The notes under the pieces: generated by a model
The model's input: the letters and a program-made list of their open reading frames with translations, nothing else
Databases searched by the model: none
What the model was told of the DNA's origin: nothing
Translations under genes and position numbers: made by a program
Shown here: positions 62,943-64,000 of the stretch, piece after piece
Layout: each line of letters starts with the position of its first letter
Position numbering within the stretch: the stretch's first letter is position 1
From: Sphingorhabdus wooponensis
GTDB lineage: Bacteria > Pseudomonadota > Alphaproteobacteria > Sphingomonadales > Sphingomonadaceae
Direction of reading: 5' to 3'
NCBI RefSeq assembly: GCF_003933235.1
Contig: NZ_RWJI01000002.1
Span: forward strand, 310,001 to 374,000
DNA length: 64,000 nucleotides

Positions 62943-64000
62943 ATGGCCAGAATACGCAAGATCATATTGGGCAGTGTTGCCGTCGTGGCGATTGGCGCAG
63001 GGATAACCTACGGGTGGCAGCAATATCGCGACAAAAGCATCATGGACGATTCGCGCACGGCGCAAATATCGTCTGATGCGGAAGTCACGTCTGGCCCTGC
63101 GAACACTTTGCTTTGGGGCGACACCCATCTCCATACAGCCAATTCCATCGACGCCTTTGGCTTTGGCGTAAAGCTTGGACCGGAAGAAGCGCTGCGTTTT
63201 GCGCGCGGGGAAGAAGTTACCTCCACTGGCGGGATGAAAGCCAAGTTGGAGCGTCCGCTTGATTTCCTTGTGATCGCGGACCACTCCGGCGGGCTTGGGG
63301 CCACCAAGGCTTTGTACGATGCGCCCGGCTTTCTCGTCCGCGACCCGACGCTGAAGCGTTGGCACACTGAAATGCATAAAGGGCCAGAGGGCATGCAGCG
63401 CGTGACCGGTGAGCTCATCGACCGTGCGGGCCGCAATACCCTTCCTGCTGCGCTTACTGACCCGGAAAGACAGCGCAAGACAGCAACGAACATCTGGACG
63501 GGTCATAGCACGCTGGTCGAACGCTATAATGAACCCGGTAAGTTCACAGCCTTCATGGGTTTTGAATATACATTGATGCCCGGCGGCAACAATTTACATC
63601 GCGTCGTCATGTTCCGCGATGGCAAAAGTCGCACTGACAAGGTTCTGCCCTACGATCCTGGCCAAGGCGACACGCCGGTAAGCCAATTGTGGGACTATAT
63701 GGACAATTATGAGAAGGTCACTGGCGGCAAGGTGTTGGCAATCCCGCACAACAGCAACCTGTCCAATGGCTTGATGTTCGAATTGGTGGGTCCCGACGGT
63801 GGCCCCATGACCGCAGCCTATGCACGGCGCCGCGCCGCGCGCGAACCCGTGACCGAAATCACACAAATTAAGGGCGATAGTGAATCGCACCCGTTTTTGT
63901 CACCGAACGACGAATTTTCCGGTTTCGGCACGGCAGGATGGGACCTTGGCAATTTGACGATGCAGGCCAAGAAAAAGTCGCAGGATTATGCGGGCGAATA
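62943..64000 (+). CDS. DUF3604 domain protein (truncated by window end)
   Basis: The first about 352 residues. An N-terminal membrane anchor or signal (KIILGSVAVVAIGAGITYGW), then LLWGDTHLHTANSIDAFGFG with a PHP-like metal motif (D-T-H-L-H), and LDFLVIADHSGG. DUF3604 proteins are large periplasmic, metallohydrolase-like proteins of unknown substrate, common in marine and sphingomonad bacteria. ATG 62943 follows AAGGGGAG. The gene runs past the right edge without a stop. Confidence 0.85.
   Translation, partial: MARIRKIILGSVAVVAIGAGITYGWQQYRDKSIMDDSRTAQISSDAEVTSGPANTLLWGDTHLHTANSIDAFGFGVKLGPEEALRFARGEEVTSTGGMKAKLERPLDFLVIADHSGGLGATKALYDAPGFLVRDPTLKRWHTEMHKGPEGMQRVTGELIDRAGRNTLPAALTDPERQRKTATNIWTGHSTLVERYNEPGKFTAFMGFEYTLMPGGNNLHRVVMFRDGKSRTDKVLPYDPGQGDTPVSQLWDYMDNYEKVTGGKVLAIPHNSNLSNGLMFELVGPDGGPMTAAYARRRAAREPVTEITQIKGDSESHPFLSPNDEFSGFGTAGWDLGNLTMQAKKKSQDYAGE

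Noticed and set aside
1-64000. CRISPR array
   Set aside because: No regularly spaced short repeats and no cas genes were seen; the repeats found are long, four or fewer copies, and about 11 kb apart.

Overview
The window looks like chromosome of a sphingomonad (order Sphingomonadales, Alphaproteobacteria). It is moderately GC-rich, has long TonB-dependent receptors next to catabolic genes, and carries alphaproteobacterial markers: a ubiquinol-cytochrome c chaperone beside a YceD/DUF177 protein, a COQ9 protein, and a DUF2474 peptide behind cydAB. Genus and species cannot be fixed from the sequence alone.

Right part (about 39.8-64 kb): ordinary core chromosome. In order: intact tRNA-Gly(GCC), a YbbN/CnoX-type thioredoxin co-chaperone, a LON-domain protein, marC, a DUF4440-like lipoprotein, folD, yggT, argB, a queuosine-precursor transporter, nupC, mutS, maeB, bamE, the cytochrome bc1 chaperone, yceD, a CDP-alcohol phosphatidyltransferase, a mercuric-reductase-like flavoprotein, a TVP38 membrane protein, ssb, feoAB, COQ9, an EamA exporter, an old yellow enzyme, a fatty acid hydroxylase and a truncated DUF3604 gene.

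Left and middle part (1 to about 39.8 kb): a tandem array of cargo cassettes at the 3' end of tRNA-Gly. The last 46 bp of the tRNA gene recur three more times as truncated direct repeats (6942, 18178, 29156) besides the intact gene (39772-39846). The units between them are 11,236, 10,978 and 10,616 bp. Each truncated copy has the same kind of left flank (a non-coding module of about 0.41-0.46 kb) and right flank (about 0.1-0.2 kb). Possible protein-binding sites inside the flanks lie at fixed distances from the 46-bp core. No integrase, transposase, relaxase or phage gene is visible in the array.

Cargo differs in each unit. Cassette 0 (incomplete at the left) has a beta-glucoside utilisation locus (LacI regulator, two sugar transporters, GH3 glucosidase) and an XRE/membrane-protein pair. 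Cassette A has a sulfide/persulfide detoxification and sulfide-tolerant respiration operon: ArsR regulator and peroxiredoxin, diverging from persulfide dioxygenase, YeeE/YedE pair, a rhodanese-SQR fusion, SulP, cytochrome bd (cydAB plus DUF2474 peptide) and a methyltransferase. Cassette B has a TonB receptor, an FCD-GntR regulator with two TTGTATACAA operators, an HMG-CoA-lyase-like enzyme, HyuA, HyuB, a CoA transferase and a cysteine hydrolase: a catabolic route of unknown substrate. Cassette C has csoR-copABCD copper resistance plus a GC-richer segment with an AraC regulator, a TonB receptor and an esterase.

The ends co-vary by unit: cassettes A and C share one subtype of both ends, cassette B has another, and the left module of cassette 0 resembles that of B. 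This favours separate integrations of whole elements over local duplication of a repeat. The most notable feature of the window is this integron-like array of roughly 11-kb adaptive cassettes on a tRNA gene, with no recombinase of its own in view.
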